The notes: generated from the letters alone by a model not told the origin. A stretch of 64,000 bases of DNA from an uncultured Anaerolineae bacterium (GCA_937995825.1 CALKJO010000003.1:248001-312000); one strand, 5' to 3'; shown: positions 1 through 8,841, counted from the first letter of the stretch. Program-made: numbers and translations.

Positions 1-1
1 T

Positions 2-142
2 GCGCTCGATCTCGAAGGCAGGAAAACGGTCGTGCCTGCGGTCGAATACGTCAGTGAGGAGCAAATTTTGCGGGCAGCGCAGGCAGTTGACCGTCAGGAA
101 TTTCGTAAACGGCAGCGCGAGCATGAAAAGAGGTCGTCATGA
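2..142 (+). CDS. C-terminal end of an unidentified protein (partial)
   Basis: An open frame runs in from the left edge and gives the last 46 residues of a protein, rich in Glu, Arg and Gln with a basic tail ending in KRSS. It stops at the TGA that overlaps the ATG of the next gene (ATGA), so the two are probably translationally coupled. The visible part is predicted to be helical and carries no recognisable motif, so the function cannot be named. Confidence 0.6.
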   Translation, partial: ALDLEGRKTVVPAVEYVSEEQILRAAQAVDRQEFRKRQREHEKRSS

Positions 143-1317
143 GCGAACCGATCCTGCCTGACTTATCCAAGCAAGGCGGGGAAGGCTCGACGCTGCTTCG
201 GATTCTCAACCAGGCAGGGGCGCGGCGTGTGCTTTCAGCGCCTCCCGTCGATCTAGGGCTGGCAGATCGGCGTCCATTTCCATTCATGGCGATAGTGGGT
301 CAGATCGAGATGCGCACCGCCCTGCTGCTGGCGCTGATTAATCCAGCGGTCGGCGGTGTGCTGCTGATCGGGCCGAGAGGAACGGGCAAGACAACAGCTG
401 TGCGCAGTCTGATCGACATTCTGCCAGATGTAGAGGTGAGCGACTGCGAGGAGGGCGCGCTGCCGGAAGAACTACGAGACGAACGAGCGCGCCTGCTCTA
501 TCCAGACTGTTACGAAAAATTTCATGCTGGCGAGCCGATCTCGCACTACGAGCCGGTTCGCCTGGTAGAACTGCCGCTTAATGCTCGGCTGGAAGATGTG
601 GTCGGCGGCATCAATGAACGGGTTGCAGTCATGCAGAGTCGGATCAGGCTCGAAAAAGGGATTCTGGCGCGCGCGGACAACAACCTGCTTTACATCGATG
701 AAGTCAACCTGCTCAACGACGACATTGTCGATGCCATCCTCGACGCGGCTGCTCAAGGCAGCTATACCGTGCGGCGCGGCGCGGTGGCTGGGACGTATCG
801 CTCACGCTTCGTCCTGATCGGATCGATGAACCCAGAGGAAGGTCGGCTGCGTCCGCAGATCATGGATCGATTCGGACTGCGCGTGAATGTGCGCGGGCTG
901 ATGAACCCGACCGAGCGCCTGGAAGTTTACCAGCGCGTGCGCGCATATCGGCAAAATCCGACTCAGTTCGTCCGCGACTGGGAGGAGATCACCGCCGAAA
1001 TCCGCGATGAGATCATTTACGCACGGGAAATTCTCAAATCAACCACGCTCGACGATCAGGCGATCGAGATCGGCTTGAAGCTGGTGCAGCTGCTCGATAT
1101 CGACTCCCACCGCGCAGAATACACGCTGTTCGAAGCCGCTCGCGCCCATGCCGCCGCCGACGGACGCGACAAAGCCGGCATTGCCGACGTGCGCGCCGTC
1201 GCGCCCATGGCGCTGCGACAGCGGCGCAGCGAGTTCATGGTCAATTTCTATGAGAGCCAGCGAGCCGAAGACGAACACATCCGCGCGCAAATTGATAGGC
1301 TTCATGCGCCGACTTGA
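139..1317 (+). CDS. bchI: Magnesium-chelatase-type AAA+ ATPase (BchI/ChlI family)
   Basis: This 392-residue protein matches the I subunit of magnesium chelatase, the AAA+ motor that drives Mg insertion into protoporphyrin together with the D and H subunits. The Walker A motif GPRGTGKT is at residues 78-85. The family block ELPLNARLEDVVGG, the Walker B motif LLYIDEVNLL and the sensor region GSMNPEEGRLRPQIMDRFG all follow in the expected order. The N-terminus is about 45 residues longer than usual, but AAGAGG six bases upstream of the ATG supports this start. It overlaps the preceding gene by ATGA. No D or H subunit or other chlorophyll gene is visible, so the substrate may not be a porphyrin; such orphan homologues are known in non-phototrophs. 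Family assignment is firm, the pathway is not. Confidence 0.85.
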   Translation: MSEPILPDLSKQGGEGSTLLRILNQAGARRVLSAPPVDLGLADRRPFPFMAIVGQIEMRTALLLALINPAVGGVLLIGPRGTGKTTAVRSLIDILPDVEVSDCEEGALPEELRDERARLLYPDCYEKFHAGEPISHYEPVRLVELPLNARLEDVVGGINERVAVMQSRIRLEKGILARADNNLLYIDEVNLLNDDIVDAILDAAAQGSYTVRRGAVAGTYRSRFVLIGSMNPEEGRLRPQIMDRFGLRVNVRGLMNPTERLEVYQRVRAYRQNPTQFVRDWEEITAEIRDEIIYAREILKSTTLDDQAIEIGLKLVQLLDIDSHRAEYTLFEAARAHAAADGRDKAGIADVRAVAPMALRQRRSEFMVNFYESQRAEDEHIRAQIDRLHAPT

Positions 1318-1927
1318 CCACCTTGAGCCGCTGATCCCAGCTGCGTTCGGCGCGGCTGTCCTGGGATACATGCTGCCCTGGCTGACAGGAATAGGCGCGG
1401 CGCTCAGCTTTCACGCCTACGATCTGGCTGAGTGGATCACTCTAATGCCTGCATCGAATGCTGAAACCCCTCCCCTGCTGACTGCCTTCCTGCTCAGACT
1501 TCCGCTGCTGTGCGCTGGCGTGATCAGCGCAGTATTCAGCCTGCATTGGCATGGAAACGGTGGGGCACGCGCGCTGTTCACATCGGTTTGGCTGGCGCTG
1601 GCAGCAGCAAACCTGCCCCCGTTTGAATTCCTGTCCTATCCAGACAACCCAAACTATCGACAGCAGGCAGTCATGGCGGGGTTAACCATCACTATCGGCG
1701 GAGTCGTGATGCTGCCGGTTGTGAGGCGCACCATAAGAATTGAATGGATCAGCGCAGCAGCCGCCTCAATAGGCACTGCCGCTGCGCTGTTCGGTCTGGC
1801 ACGTGGATATACGATCTTGTCGGATTATGGATTAGACATACGCGGGGGCATTGGGGGGATAAGCTGCGCAGTAGGCTTTGTCCTGTGCGCCCTGGTTCAT
1901 CTCAGCCATTCCCGAAAAGCAGGGTAA
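1304..1927 (+). CDS. Multi-pass membrane protein of unknown function
   Basis: The protein has 207 residues and about five or six hydrophobic segments joined by short loops, ending in a short basic tail. The ATG at 1304 was chosen because upstream codons are coding in the bchI frame and give a non-membrane-like sequence. It overlaps the end of the ATPase gene by 14 bp, so it is probably co-translated with it. No conserved motif was recognised. Its only contextual clue is the coupling to the chelatase-type ATPase; whether it is a partner is speculative. Confidence 0.6.
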   Translation: MRRLDHLEPLIPAAFGAAVLGYMLPWLTGIGAALSFHAYDLAEWITLMPASNAETPPLLTAFLLRLPLLCAGVISAVFSLHWHGNGGARALFTSVWLALAAANLPPFEFLSYPDNPNYRQQAVMAGLTITIGGVVMLPVVRRTIRIEWISAAAASIGTAAALFGLARGYTILSDYGLDIRGGIGGISCAVGFVLCALVHLSHSRKAG

Positions 1928-1964
1928 GGCACAGCCCCACCCCCGCTTGTACTGCTGCCTTAGA

Positions 1965-2210
1965 TCAGCCATTAGTGTGCATCCGGGTTTCGATGTATTC
2001 AACAGCTTCGCCGACAGTCGTGATCCTCTGCGCATCTTCGTCGCTGATTTCGCCGCCGAATTCTTCCTCAAAAGCCATGATCAGCTCGACCAGATCGAGC
2101 GAGTCAGCCTCTAAGTCTTCACGGAAACGTGCGTCCGCAGTCACTTTTTCGGCATCCTGCCCTAGCAGTTCGACCGTGATATCGCGGATGCGCTCGAACG
2201 TGGTTGCCAT
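1965..2210 (-). CDS. acpP: Acyl carrier protein
   Basis: This 81-residue acidic protein has the length and four-helix pattern of acyl carrier protein. The DSL motif ([10 protein letters not shown]) contains Ser37, the attachment site for 4'-phosphopantetheine. It carries growing acyl chains in cytosolic type II fatty acid synthesis. A strong ribosome site (GGAGGG) precedes the ATG. The gene is monocistronic here, converges with the upstream membrane protein gene and is divergent from fni, with a palindrome in its promoter that may be an operator. Confidence 0.95.
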   Translation of the reverse strand: MATTFERIRDITVELLGQDAEKVTADARFREDLEADSLDLVELIMAFEEEFGGEISDEDAQRITTVGEAVEYIETRMHTNG

Positions 2211-2255
2211 GTGTTAATTCCCTCCATTTTGATCTATACACTGGATAACGCGCAA

Positions 2256-2276
2256 ATTATACAGATTATCATCTGT
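2256..2276 (-). promoter_or_regulatory. acpP -10 box with adjoining 16-bp palindrome (possible operator)
   Basis: Read on the minus strand, TATAAT lies at 2261-2256. Immediately upstream, where the -10/-35 spacer should be, is the perfect inverted repeat ACAGAT-TATC-ATCTGT at 2261-2276. The -35 hexamer is poor. A palindrome in this position commonly binds a repressor, which would suit control of acyl carrier protein by a lipid-responsive regulator. The palindrome is seen in the sequence; its function is inferred. Confidence 0.5.
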
Positions 2277-2291
2277 GTCGCTAGTGTCCTG

Positions 2292-2320
2292 TTGACAGCG
2301 CCTCGCTGAAACGGTACGAT
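2292..2320 (+). promoter_or_regulatory. Sigma70-type promoter for fni
   Basis: A perfect TTGACA at 2292-2297 is followed after 17 bp by TACGAT at 2315-2320. This would start transcription about 25 bp upstream of the fni ATG and drive the fni and prenyl synthase pair. Confidence 0.6.
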
Positions 2321-2351
2321 CATTTTCTGTCAGTATATTGAACACTATCCA

Positions 2352-3401
2352 ATGACTAAAGTCACAAGCGAATCAGTTATTGAAAATCGTAAGGTTGATC
2401 ACATCCGTGTCAACCTTGAGAAAGATGTGCAGTTTCCACGGCTGAAAACCGGCTTAGAACGACTGCGCTTTATGCACATTGCTCTGCCAGAGCTTGATCT
2501 TGCCGACATCGATACGTCAGTTTCTCTGTTTGGTAAAACGCTGCGCGCCCCGCTTCTGATTTCGTCCATGACGGGGGGCGCTGAGATGGCGCTGCGGCTG
2601 AATCGCCGCTTAGCGGAAGCCGCACAGACGCATGGGATCGCGCTGGGGCTGGGATCGCAGCGCGCCGCAATCAAAAATCCCGACCTAGCATATACTTATC
2701 AGGTGAGAGACATTGCGCCCGATATTCTGCTCTTTGCCAATCTGGGCGCGGTTCAGCTCAACTACGGCTACAGCCTCGATGAATGCCGCCGTGTCATCGA
2801 TATGATCGAAGCAGATGCACTGATCCTGCACTTCAATGTGCTTCAGGAAGCGGTTCAGCCAGAGGGTGATACGAATTTCGCTGGGCTGCTGGCGAAAGTC
2901 GAACAAGTCTGCCGCAGCCTCCCAGTCCCGGTGGTCGCCAAAGAAGTCGGTTGGGGCTTTTCAGAGCGCGACGTTCGCAATCTGGTCAATGCCGGCGTTG
3001 CCGCTGTCGATGTGGCAGGCGCAGGCGGCACATCCTGGAGCGAAGTCGAATACCATCGCGCGCCAAACGCCTTTCATGCCAATGTCGCTGCTGCATTTGC
3101 CGACTGGGGCATACCCACTGCCGACGCTATCCGCTATGCCCGACGCGCCGCGCCTGCGCTCCCCGTGATCGCCAGCGGCGGTCTGCGCGATGGGATCGAT
3201 GTCGCTAAGTGCATCGCATTAGGCGCTCAGCTCGGTGGACTCGCCAGCCCATTTCTGAAAGCCGCCGATGAGTCTCCAGAGGCGCTGGATCGCTTCACCA
3301 GAGAGCTGATCGCGCAGATACGGATTGTTATGCTATGCAGCGGCGCAGCGAATATTGAGGCGCTCAGTCGAGTCGAATTAATCGTATCGGAGCATTCATG
3401 A
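2352..3401 (+). CDS. fni: Type 2 isopentenyl-diphosphate delta-isomerase
   Basis: This 349-residue FMN-dependent enzyme interconverts isopentenyl and dimethylallyl diphosphate. Recognisable family blocks are SSMTGGAEMALRLNRRLAEA, GLGSQRAAI and HFNVLQEAVQPEGD, then the glycine-rich FMN phosphate-binding region near GAGGTSW and IASGGLRDG. It is unrelated to the type 1 metal-dependent isomerase. The stop codon overlaps the start of the prenyl synthase gene by 4 bp, so product and consumer of dimethylallyl diphosphate are made together. The length is normal and all blocks are intact. Confidence 0.95.
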   Translation: MTKVTSESVIENRKVDHIRVNLEKDVQFPRLKTGLERLRFMHIALPELDLADIDTSVSLFGKTLRAPLLISSMTGGAEMALRLNRRLAEAAQTHGIALGLGSQRAAIKNPDLAYTYQVRDIAPDILLFANLGAVQLNYGYSLDECRRVIDMIEADALILHFNVLQEAVQPEGDTNFAGLLAKVEQVCRSLPVPVVAKEVGWGFSERDVRNLVNAGVAAVDVAGAGGTSWSEVEYHRAPNAFHANVAAAFADWGIPTADAIRYARRAAPALPVIASGGLRDGIDVAKCIALGAQLGGLASPFLKAADESPEALDRFTRELIAQIRIVMLCSGAANIEALSRVELIVSEHS

Positions 3402-4411
3402 TTGCGGAGGTTGCCGCGCGTTTTTTTCCAGAACTTGATGCGCTGATGCGGCAGATCATCGCATCCATCCCGGATGCGCCGGATTTCGGGGTCATGCTGC
3501 GCTATGCGATTGGATGGGTCGATGAACATGATCAGCCTTATCATCAACCGACTGGGAAGCGAATCCGTCCACTGCTGCTGATGCTCTCCGCTGAAGCGAT
3601 CGGCGGAGACTGGCGGCAGGCGCTCCCTGCTGCTGCTGCTGTCGAACTGTTGCACAACTTCTCACTCATTCACGACGACATTCAGGATGACAGCCCGCTT
3701 CGGCACGGTCGCCCAACGGTGTGGAAAATCTGGTCGGTCGCCAACGCGATCAACGCAGGTGATGCCATGTTTGCTTTAGCATACAGCGCGATGCACAAGC
3801 TCAGCACCACCACACTTGCCCCAACGACTGTGTTAAATATCTGGGACATCTTCAATCGTACCAATATCGAGCTAACGCGCGGGCAGCATCTCGATATGCG
3901 CTTTGAAAAGCAGGCAGATGTGACTATCGATCAGTATCTGTCGATGATCGGGGGGAAATCGGCAGCCCTAGTGGCGTGCTGCGCCCAGATCGGCGCGTTG
4001 TGCGGCGGCGCAGCAGCCGCAGTGGCAGAGGCATTTGCTGCGTTCGGTCTCAATCTAGGTCTCGCTTTTCAAATTCGCGACGATATTCTCGGAATCTGGG
4101 GGAATCCATCAACAACGGGCAAATCCGCTGCTACAGATATCATCTCGCGCAAAAAAACACTGCCAATCCTGTATGGACTGGAGCGCAGCGCGCGTCTGGC
4201 GGAGCTGTTCAGATGCAACTCGTTCACCGATGAAGACATTGCAGAAGCAGTCGCGATCCTTGACAACCTGGGCGCCCAGCAGTACGCTGTCGAGATGGAG
4301 ACACAGTACTATCAGCGCGCACTGGACGCGCTGGCACAGTCTGGCACGCCAGAGTCTAGGCTAGAAGGACTGCGCGCGCTCAGCGCATGGCTGTTCAAGC
4401 GCACGTATTAG
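3398..4411 (+). CDS. Short-chain polyprenyl diphosphate synthase (probable GGPP/FPP synthase)
   Basis: This 337-residue trans-prenyltransferase condenses isopentenyl diphosphate with allylic diphosphates. The first Asp-rich motif DDIQDD is at residues 93-98 and the second is DDILGIWGN from residue 228. The final Asp of the usual DDxxD is Gly, as in the actinobacterial-type subfamily. The fifth residue before the first motif is Phe88; bulky aromatics there limit chain length in characterised enzymes, so C15-C20 products are inferred. It is coupled to fni by ATGA. Its TAG overlaps the TAA of convergent hemW. Confidence 0.88.
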   Translation: MIAEVAARFFPELDALMRQIIASIPDAPDFGVMLRYAIGWVDEHDQPYHQPTGKRIRPLLLMLSAEAIGGDWRQALPAAAAVELLHNFSLIHDDIQDDSPLRHGRPTVWKIWSVANAINAGDAMFALAYSAMHKLSTTTLAPTTVLNIWDIFNRTNIELTRGQHLDMRFEKQADVTIDQYLSMIGGKSAALVACCAQIGALCGGAAAAVAEAFAAFGLNLGLAFQIRDDILGIWGNPSTTGKSAATDIISRKKTLPILYGLERSARLAELFRCNSFTDEDIAEAVAILDNLGAQQYAVEMETQYYQRALDALAQSGTPESRLEGLRALSAWLFKRTY

Positions 4412-5589
4412 ACCAACCCTTGGAAGACCTGATTGCTGAGCAGTCTGCCGGCGCGGGTCAGACGGACGTAGTCAGGCGCGATCTCAATCAAGCCCAGCGA
4501 CTCAGCGCGCCTGAAATGATCGCCATGCAGACTCATCAAACTGGCTCCAAACCGCGCCGCAAACTCGGACAATGACATGCCCTCGCGCAGCAAGCGCAGA
4601 TTCATGATCAATGTTTCCGCGATCTCATCCTCTCGCGTAACTTCCACCGCCTGATCGACGGCTGGTGAACGCGGATATGGCAGCATCGTTGAAGCAGGCT
4701 GCATCATCGCCTTGATATACCAGTGCGGTGACCGCGTGACGGCATAGCGCACTCCCCCTGCAAAACCATGAGCGCCAGGCCCGAAAGCGAGATACTGCCA
4801 ATTTCGCCAGTATTGAAGGTTATGGCGGCATTCTCGACCCGGCTTCGCCCAATTGCTGATCTCATACTGAATGTAACCAGCCTCTGCCAGCACATCGGTC
4901 GCAAGTTCATACATATCAGCGGTCAGATCGTCATCTGGCGCAGGCAAGTGCCCGCGCTCGACCCAGGCTTTCATTGGCGTACCGTCTTCGATCCCCAACG
5001 CATAGAGCGACAGATGCTCCGGCTGAAGCGCCACAGCTTGTTCAAGCGTATTTTTCCAGGAGTCTATCGTCTGATGCGGCGCGCCATAGATGAGATCGAG
5101 ATTGAGATTGTCGAACCCCGCCGCGCGTGCCGACCGCACCGCACCTGCCACATCATCGTTGTCATGCCGGCGGTGAAAGAGCTTCAGCTCATTGGCATTG
5201 GCAGACTGCATTCCGAGGCTGATGCGGTTGATGCCAAGAGCGCGCAGCGCAGCTAAATAAACCACACCACCAATCCGCAGATCGGCGGGATTGGCTTCAA
5301 GCGTGACTTCCGCATTCGGCTGGACATCAAAATGGCGATCCAGCGTTTCAAGGATTTGCTCGAACTGTTGAGGAGACAACAGACTTGGCGTGCCGCCGCC
5401 AAAAAAAATTGTCCACAGACACTGATGAGGACGTTGATTACCGACGACGGCAATCTCAAGGCACAGTGCCTCGACAAAACGCGGTATCAAGTGTTCAATG
5501 TGAGTATAGGTGTTGAACGCGCAGTAAGAGCATTTAAAGGCACAAAACGGGATGTGCAGGTAAGCTGACAGACTCATTGGGATCGGCAT
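4408..5589 (-). CDS. hemW: Heme chaperone HemW (radical SAM family)
   Basis: The protein has 393 residues with the radical-SAM CX3CX2C cluster ligands at Cys16, Cys20 and Cys23 (PFCAFKCSYC), the GGGTPS SAM-binding block and the C-terminal HemW domain. HemW proteins resemble oxygen-independent coproporphyrinogen oxidase HemN but have this single-Cys spacing and act as heme-insertion chaperones; many databases still call them coproporphyrinogen III oxidase. The gene converges with the prenyl synthase and shares overlapping stop codons with it. A second in-frame ATG lies four codons downstream. Confidence 0.9.
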   Translation of the reverse strand: MPIPMSLSAYLHIPFCAFKCSYCAFNTYTHIEHLIPRFVEALCLEIAVVGNQRPHQCLWTIFFGGGTPSLLSPQQFEQILETLDRHFDVQPNAEVTLEANPADLRIGGVVYLAALRALGINRISLGMQSANANELKLFHRRHDNDDVAGAVRSARAAGFDNLNLDLIYGAPHQTIDSWKNTLEQAVALQPEHLSLYALGIEDGTPMKAWVERGHLPAPDDDLTADMYELATDVLAEAGYIQYEISNWAKPGRECRHNLQYWRNWQYLAFGPGAHGFAGGVRYAVTRSPHWYIKAMMQPASTMLPYPRSPAVDQAVEVTREDEIAETLIMNLRLLREGMSLSEFAARFGASLMSLHGDHFRRAESLGLIEIAPDYVRLTRAGRLLSNQVFQGLV

Positions 5590-5624
5590 GAAACTAGGTT
5601 TGAAAGCGCCCCACAGCTGATCAA

Positions 5625-5653
5625 TTGCGGTATTTTGTCAGCTTTACTATAAT
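5625..5653 (+). promoter_or_regulatory. Sigma70-type promoter for the signalling cluster
   Basis: TTGCGG at 5625-5630 and TATAAT at 5648-5653 are separated by 17 bp, placing the transcript start near 5660, about 60 bp before the kinase ATG. It is the only convincing promoter upstream of the seven-gene + strand cluster. Confidence 0.55.
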
Positions 5654-5720
5654 AATTCAAGGTGTATCATCATTCACCTGATCTTATCGTCAATGATTGC
5701 AGTTGGCAAGGCAAACACGA

Positions 5721-7688
5721 ATGCCTGAAACACAAAAGTTTCCCACACGGGCAACCGCAGATACACCGCAGGAAAGCTCCCTGCAGCCTAACTTCGTCCT
5801 GCACGACCGATACCGGATTACAGGTGTAATTGGTGTGGGTGGTATGGGGACTGTGTATCAGGCGCGCGACCTGCACTTCACTGACGTGAAGAAGCTTGTC
5901 GCTGTGAAGGAAATGCACACTAACACCCCTGATCCGACCGTGCGCTCATCGATGGTCAAGACGTTTCAGCGCGAAGCCAACATTCTCGCCACGCTCAGCC
6001 ATCCTGCGATCCCTAAAATCTTCGATTTCTTCGATCTCAATGATCGCGTTTATATTGTGATGGAATTCATCAACGGAAGCGATCTTGAACTCATTCTGCA
6101 GAAGACAAAAGACCTGCCAGTTGAGAAAATTGTCGATTGGGCGATTGAAATCTGCGACGCGCTCAGCTATCTGCACAGTCAGGAACCGCAGCCGATCATC
6201 TTCCGCGATATGAAGCCTTCCAATGTGATGATCGATACGCTGGGCAAAGTGCGCCTGATCGACTTCGGCATCGCGAAATCATTCGACAGCCGTGTCCGTC
6301 AGCACACGATGATCGGCACAGAAGGATACTCTGCGCCTGAACAGTATCGCGGCGAAATCTCGCCTCAAAGCGACATTTTCAGTCTGGGAGCAACGCTTCA
6401 TCATCTGTTGACCCGCAAAGACCCACGCATCGAAGCGCCGTTCAGCTTTCATGAGCGGCGCATCGGCGATTTGAACCCAAACGCGCCGCCCGCTCTGATC
6501 GCGATTGTCAACAAGGCGCTGGCGCTCAATCAATCGGATAGGTATCCGAGCTGCGCAGCCATGAAAGCCGATTTGGAGGCGCTGCGCAGCGGACGGTCGC
6601 AGATCGCCTTGAATATCGGGATGGCGGGCGGCGCTGGAACTCCTCTTTCACAACCCCCGATGCCAAATGGCAGCATTGGTACAAGTGCCTTCGAGCATAT
6701 CAGCGCCTCTGCCTCGATCCAGCCGCGCTGGAAGTTCAAAACCGAAGATGAAATTCGATGCAGCGCCGCCGCCTTCAAGGATTTGGCACTGGTCGGTTCC
6801 TACGATACCAATGTCTGGGCAGTCAAGCTGGATACGGGCGAGCTGGTCTGGAAATTTCCAACCCGCGGCGGGATCGCCTCCTCGCCCATTATCGATGAGA
6901 CTAACCGGAATGTCCTGTTCGGATCGGAGGACTTCCATTTCTACGCCCTCGATGTCGCTAAAGGGCGTGTATCATGGACATTCAGCACTAAGGATCGGAT
7001 TCGCAGCACTGCACGCCTAGCGCACGATCACGTTTTCTTTGGCAGTGACGATGGTCGGCTTTACGCACTGAACGCTCTCAACGGACGACCAATCTGGTCG
7101 TTCGATGTTGGTACGCCGGTTCGCAGTCGTCCATTCGTGACCAATGAACTGGTTATCGTCGGCGCTGACTCCGGAGAGGTGATCGCCGTCAGCCTGTCCG
7201 GCAATCGAAAATGGAGCTATCGCACCAAGCGCAGCGTCATTTCATCACCCATCGTCGATATGAACGAAGGCGTCTGCTATATCGGTTCATCCGACAATTT
7301 CATCTACTGCCTCGATGCCAACACGGGTTTCAATTCGTGGCGTTTTCGCACCAACGGGCCGATCATCGCCTCGCCGACCCTGTATAAGTCGCTGGTGATC
7401 ATCGGTTCCACAGATGGCAACCTTTACGCGCTGAATGCACAGAGCGGCAGAGAAAAATGGAAGTTCAAGTCGGAAAAACCGATTGTCGCCGCGTCGATTG
7501 TCCATCGCGAACTGCTCTACTTTGGCAGCACAGATCAAACGCTTTACTGTCTCGACGCTGAAAGCGGCAAAGAGCTATGGCGCTTCAAAACCGGCGGCGC
7601 GATCACCGCAATGCCCTATATCATCGGCGATCTGCTGCTGATCGGATCGATGGATCATCATCTGTATGCCCTCCCGCTGGTAAACTAA
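5721..7688 (+). CDS. Ser/Thr protein kinase with C-terminal beta-propeller
   Basis: The predicted protein has 655 residues. The kinase domain (about 30-290) has the glycine loop IGVGGMGTVY, the lysine VAVKEM (Lys63), the catalytic loop FRDMKPSN with Asp163 (His of HRD replaced by Phe), DFG at 181-183 and APE in GYSAPEQY. A Gly/Pro-rich linker leads to eight PQQ-type repeats of the form LYALDAxxGxxxWxF, enough for one propeller. No membrane segment is seen, so the propeller should be cytosolic. The ATG at 5721 was preferred (AAGG nine bases upstream); a TTG at 5697 would add eight residues. It probably phosphorylates the FHA protein or other neighbours; this is inferred from gene order. Confidence 0.88.
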   Translation: MPETQKFPTRATADTPQESSLQPNFVLHDRYRITGVIGVGGMGTVYQARDLHFTDVKKLVAVKEMHTNTPDPTVRSSMVKTFQREANILATLSHPAIPKIFDFFDLNDRVYIVMEFINGSDLELILQKTKDLPVEKIVDWAIEICDALSYLHSQEPQPIIFRDMKPSNVMIDTLGKVRLIDFGIAKSFDSRVRQHTMIGTEGYSAPEQYRGEISPQSDIFSLGATLHHLLTRKDPRIEAPFSFHERRIGDLNPNAPPALIAIVNKALALNQSDRYPSCAAMKADLEALRSGRSQIALNIGMAGGAGTPLSQPPMPNGSIGTSAFEHISASASIQPRWKFKTEDEIRCSAAAFKDLALVGSYDTNVWAVKLDTGELVWKFPTRGGIASSPIIDETNRNVLFGSEDFHFYALDVAKGRVSWTFSTKDRIRSTARLAHDHVFFGSDDGRLYALNALNGRPIWSFDVGTPVRSRPFVTNELVIVGADSGEVIAVSLSGNRKWSYRTKRSVISSPIVDMNEGVCYIGSSDNFIYCLDANTGFNSWRFRTNGPIIASPTLYKSLVIIGSTDGNLYALNAQSGREKWKFKSEKPIVAASIVHRELLYFGSTDQTLYCLDAESGKELWRFKTGGAITAMPYIIGDLLLIGSMDHHLYALPLVN

Positions 7689-7699
7689 AGAGGCTGTCA

Positions 7700-7762
7700 A
7701 TGTCCTGGATGACGCGAGTCAAAAAAGTATTGAACTGTATTTTCTGGGGGGGCTGCAAATGA
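7700..7762 (+). CDS. Possible 20-residue leader peptide between kinase and phosphatase genes
   Basis: A 20-codon frame begins with ATG at 7700, preceded at seven bases by AGAGG, and ends with a TGA overlapping the ATG of the phosphatase gene (ATGA). The product is basic with two Cys and a hydrophobic centre. It could be a short translated leader that couples phosphatase translation to the kinase transcript. No homologue is known to me, and a frame this short may be chance. Confidence 0.25.
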   Translation: MSWMTRVKKVLNCIFWGGCK

Positions 7763-8841
7763 ACTTCCTGCGGCGTCTGGTCGGTGGACAATCTGGCAAC
7801 ATCACCCATACCAGCCAAGAGAAGCCTGAACCAGATGAGTCAGCGCCTGCTGGCATATCGACTGGCAGTCAGTCGTCCGGTATAGAGATTTCGAAATCGA
7901 CTGAACTGCTGCCGAACCTCGACCAGGAAGAGAATGCTCCTGATGAGAGCGAAACGCTTGAGCTGTCTGGAGAACCTATCGTTACAAAACCGCTCGACCC
8001 GGACAGTATCGCGGACTTGAACTTGGATGGGGCGACACGCGAGCTGACAACAGATATAGAAACACTGCAGACTCAATCCCATCTGATCTACAGCGTGGCA
8101 TCTCATATCGGCGCTGTTCGCAGCAACAACCAGGATGCTGCCTACACTTTCTTCTCAGCCGCGCGCAGCGTTGATGACATCCCTGATTTCGGGCTGTTTC
8201 TCGTCGCAGATGGCATGGGTGGACACCACGACGGGGAAAAAGCCGCCGCACTTGTCACGCGAAGTGTCAGCAGTTATGTGATCAAGCACATCTTTCTGCC
8301 GATGATCAGCGGTGACAGCGCCAATCAGGGCGCCATCAGCGAGTCGCTTATCAAAGCGGTCGAAAAAGCAAACGCCGATCTCAACAGCAAAGTGCCTGAT
8401 GGGGGAACAACGCTATCAGGCTGCGTCGTCATCGCTGGAATGGCGCACATTGCGCATGTCGGCGACAGCCGAATTTATCTGATCCATCGCAATCACATTG
8501 AACAGATGACGCGCGATCATTCGCTTGTCCAGCGGCTCATTGAGCTGGATCAGTTAACCCCAGAAGAAGCAAAGGAACATCCACAGCACAACGTTCTGTA
8601 TCGCGCGCTGGGACAGAGTGAAGCGGTTGAAGTTGACACCCTGACGCGCCGTCTGCCGCCCAGTTCAAGGCTGCTCATCTGCAGCGACGGACTCTGGAAC
8701 CTTGTCCCCGATCAAGAACTCCTAGAAACCGTTCGCCAGTCGAAATCGCCCGCTGAAGCCTGCGACCGGCTTATTAGACTGGCACTCCAACGAGGTGGAC
8801 AGGATAACATTACTGTCGTTCTGCTGCAGATGCCGGACTAA
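7759..8841 (+). CDS. PP2C-family Ser/Thr protein phosphatase
   Basis: The protein has 360 residues. The first 110 or so form an acidic, low-complexity extension; the rest is a metal-dependent PPM/PP2C phosphatase. Metal-binding signatures are present in order: RSNNQDA, VADGMGGH, HVGDSRIYL, SDGLWNLV and GGQDNITVV. It should reverse phosphorylation by the kinase directly upstream, the classic bacterial kinase-phosphatase pairing. The short gap to the kinase gene holds only the possible leader peptide. The unusual N-terminal extension may be a docking region. Confidence 0.92.
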   Translation: MNFLRRLVGGQSGNITHTSQEKPEPDESAPAGISTGSQSSGIEISKSTELLPNLDQEENAPDESETLELSGEPIVTKPLDPDSIADLNLDGATRELTTDIETLQTQSHLIYSVASHIGAVRSNNQDAAYTFFSAARSVDDIPDFGLFLVADGMGGHHDGEKAAALVTRSVSSYVIKHIFLPMISGDSANQGAISESLIKAVEKANADLNSKVPDGGTTLSGCVVIAGMAHIAHVGDSRIYLIHRNHIEQMTRDHSLVQRLIELDQLTPEEAKEHPQHNVLYRALGQSEAVEVDTLTRRLPPSSRLLICSDGLWNLVPDQELLETVRQSKSPAEACDRLIRLALQRGGQDNITVVLLQMPD

